From: a virus | DNA length: 29,733 nt | Reading direction: 5' to 3' (one strand) | IMG/VR virus record: IMGVR_UViG_3300010885_051081 | Span: 1 to 29,733 of that record | Shown here: in pieces, positions 28,813-29,733 of the stretch | How positions within the stretch are numbered: position 1 is the stretch's first letter | Layout of the letters: the number at the start of each line of letters is the position of its first letter | Translations under genes and position numbers: made by a program | Notes under the pieces: model-generated | Seen by the model: only the letters and a program-made list of their open reading frames with translations | What the model was told of the DNA's origin: nothing | Database searches by the model: none

Positions 28813-28838
28813 GGAAAAGCCCCTTTAATCGGGGCTTC
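28813..28838 (-). terminator. Rho-independent terminator after 28861 gene
   Basis: On the minus strand AAGCCCC (28831-28837) pairs perfectly with GGGGCTT (28817-28823), loop GATTAAA, followed by TTTTCC. It lies 23 bp after the stop of the gene at 28861-29106. A standard intrinsic terminator. Confidence 0.85.
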
Positions 28839-28860
28839 TCTCGTTATAACCTGTGAAATC

Positions 28861-29106
28861 TTAAGCGTTTAATGCTTTTAAACCCTTCTTAGTGATCTTA
28901 AACTCACCAGCAGCAGTACGCTTTAACAACTTAGTCTCAGCCATTAAACGTGCAGTACGCATGATTGTTCCACTGAAAGACACATTATCCATCTCAGTAC
29001 GGGGGATACGAAAGCGAGATCTTAATGTTCCCATAGTGATTGATTCCTCTTTACTTGCGGCGTTTAGGATACGCTCCGACCACGTTTTTGAATTACGTTT
29101 GTTCAT
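28861..29106 (-). CDS. Small winged-helix-like DNA-binding protein
   Basis: This 81-aa basic protein has a helical arrangement (WSERILNAASKEESITMGTL, RSRFRIPRTEMDNVSFSGT) and ends in a hairpin-like KLLKRTAAGEFKITKKGLKAL, which matches the wing of small winged-helix regulators. It may control phage transcription, for example at the palindromes seen nearby, but this is not shown. It has its own promoter (GTTG-N25 element) and intrinsic terminator, so it is a single-gene unit. Confidence 0.68.
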   Translation of the reverse strand: MNKRNSKTWSERILNAASKEESITMGTLRSRFRIPRTEMDNVSFSGTIMRTARLMAETKLLKRTAAGEFKITKKGLKALNA

Positions 29107-29125
29107 CTTGTATTTGTTTTTATTT

Positions 29126-29167
29126 GTTTATACTACAATATACGGACTTTTATCCGTGTTTGCAACT
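29126..29167 (-). promoter_or_regulatory. Predicted promoter of 29106 gene
   Basis: AGTTG (29163-29167) is followed 25 bp later by TGTAGTATAAAC (29126-29137) on the minus strand. The spacer has an inverted repeat ACGGA-TAAAAG-TCCGT (about 29143-29158). A one-sided degenerate palindrome (CTGATACTCAGTGAGTTAG, about 29187-29205) lies further upstream. Confidence 0.6.
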
Positions 29168-29547
29168 ATTTTTAAACTCTTTCTACCTGATACTCAGTGA
29201 GTTAGAAACCCTTTTAAATGCGTTCTAAGAGGGGATCGTTTGTGAGTGAGGTCTTATGTCATCTGCTTGTGTGATAATGCCAGACATATGTGGTAGAATG
29301 GGGATATGTATGGTTTGTATAGGAAAAAAAATGCGCATCGGCAAAGATTTGCCTGACATTTCCCGATTCCTCCCAAATTTAAAAATGTCTATACTCATCT
29401 TAGGTGTCTCTTTTATAAACCCTAACATAATCTACATACTTTCTAGTCCTGAGTGTCTATTCATGTAATGGATTATCTATATGATGGGTTGGACATCTAG
29501 CCCCTTTATGCTTCTTCCCCCCCGTACTATCTGTATTACTTGCTATA
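29168..29547. other. Non-coding region
   Basis: About 380 bp without a convincing gene. It has the degenerate palindrome copy near 29183-29210 and a perfect 6-bp inverted repeat GGCAAA-GA-TTTGCC (29340-29353), beside an A8 run (29323-29331) that reads T8 on the minus strand, possibly a weak terminator. Two short overlapping frames on opposite strands (29225-29428, 29256-29468) have no supporting features. Confidence 0.45.
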
Positions 29548-29733
29548 TTATCTAGATCCTGTAATAGTAAGTCTTGTGTATCCCTTAGATTCTTTAGTCT
29601 TTCTATTGTCTTGTTTGTTTAGTGATAAAATTAAACTTTCATAATCTACTTTAATATCCTCATATCCTTGTTTGTTTTTTTCTTCTACACCTTTTATCAA
29701 TTCATTAGCAAAAAACCTTAACTGCAATTCTGT
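29548..29733 (-). CDS. Partial gene running off the right end
   Basis: From the window's right end an open minus-strand frame encodes TELQLRFFANELIKGVEEKN, continuing ...KQGYEDIKVDYESLILSLNK and ending ...TRLTITGSR with stop TAA at 29548-29550. That is 61 residues of the C-terminus of a gene whose start lies beyond the window. It is mostly helical and charged with plausible codon use. It is unrecognised. It would be the nearest upstream gene to the 29106 gene. Confidence 0.6.
   Translation of the reverse strand, partial: TELQLRFFANELIKGVEEKNKQGYEDIKVDYESLILSLNKQDNRKTKESKGYTRLTITGSR

Noticed and set aside
29225-29468. Two overlapping frames on opposite strands
   Set aside because: Neither shows a signal, domain or leader like the real genes, and composition looks random.
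1-29733. Bacterial chromosome origin because of T9SS proteins and CsgG
   Set aside because: Single-strand gene packing, GH19 endolysin, fibre-like protein, phage-type ligase, homing endonucleases, tRNA genes and small orphan genes fit a phage better. A prophage or phage-plasmid cannot be excluded.

Overview
This AT-rich window looks like part of a phage, or phage-like element, that infects a Bacteroidota (probably flavobacterial) host. The evidence is: essentially all genes lie on the minus strand; gene ends overlap by 1-4 bp; there are many small orphan genes, tRNA genes, an ATP-dependent DNA ligase of phage type, a GIY-YIG and an EDxHD-like endonuclease, a fibre-like protein and a GH19 endolysin. 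The host is suggested by two large secreted proteins ending in type IX secretion (T9SS) sorting domains, by CsgG and flavobacterial-style adhesin repeats, and by A-rich leaders without Shine-Dalgarno sequences. Transcription runs from high to low coordinates, so 'upstream' of a gene means a higher coordinate.

Left part (1-14.7 kb): envelope, surface and lysis genes. In transcription order: a 728-aa PKD/adhesin protein with a T9SS type B (CHU_C) tail; a 633-aa protein with cohesin-like domains, a dockerin-like module and a T9SS type A tail; a one-TM protein; a two-TM holin-like protein; CsgG; an outer-membrane barrel with a Ser/Thr-rich linker; a C-type-lectin/dockerin-like protein; a second barrel; a short CsgG-like protein; a HExxH protein; an L,D-transpeptidase-like protein; a GH19 endolysin; a GNAT; a fibre-like protein; another HExxH protein; tRNA-Glu; an EDxHD-like homing endonuclease; a lipoprotein; and tRNA-Gln.

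Middle part (14.7-19.7 kb): a MoxR/CobS-type AAA ATPase, a 746-aa metallopeptidase-like plus VWA protein (CobT-like layout), and between them a SprT-like HExxH protein and a small protein. A clear intrinsic terminator follows the VWA gene.

Right part (19.7-29.7 kb): small, mostly unrecognised genes in short operons, with a DNA ligase, a GIY-YIG protein, a fused tandem duplication (22025-22741), a pair of tandem paralogues, two abutting and structurally odd tRNA genes, and a small winged-helix-like protein. A partial gene runs off the right end.

The most striking feature is a repeated intergenic control cassette. At least seven spacers contain an imperfect ~40-bp palindrome (centre TTATATAA or a variant) lying 70.5-71.5 bp upstream of a TATATATAG-like box. 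In five of them a GGTTG/GCTTG element sits exactly 25 bp before the box. The layout resembles the stem-loop plus promoter cassettes (PeSLs) of T4-type phages, but the sequences are different. The second notable theme is a phage-borne set of T9SS cargo, CsgG, barrel and lectin genes that looks designed to remodel or use the host outer surface.
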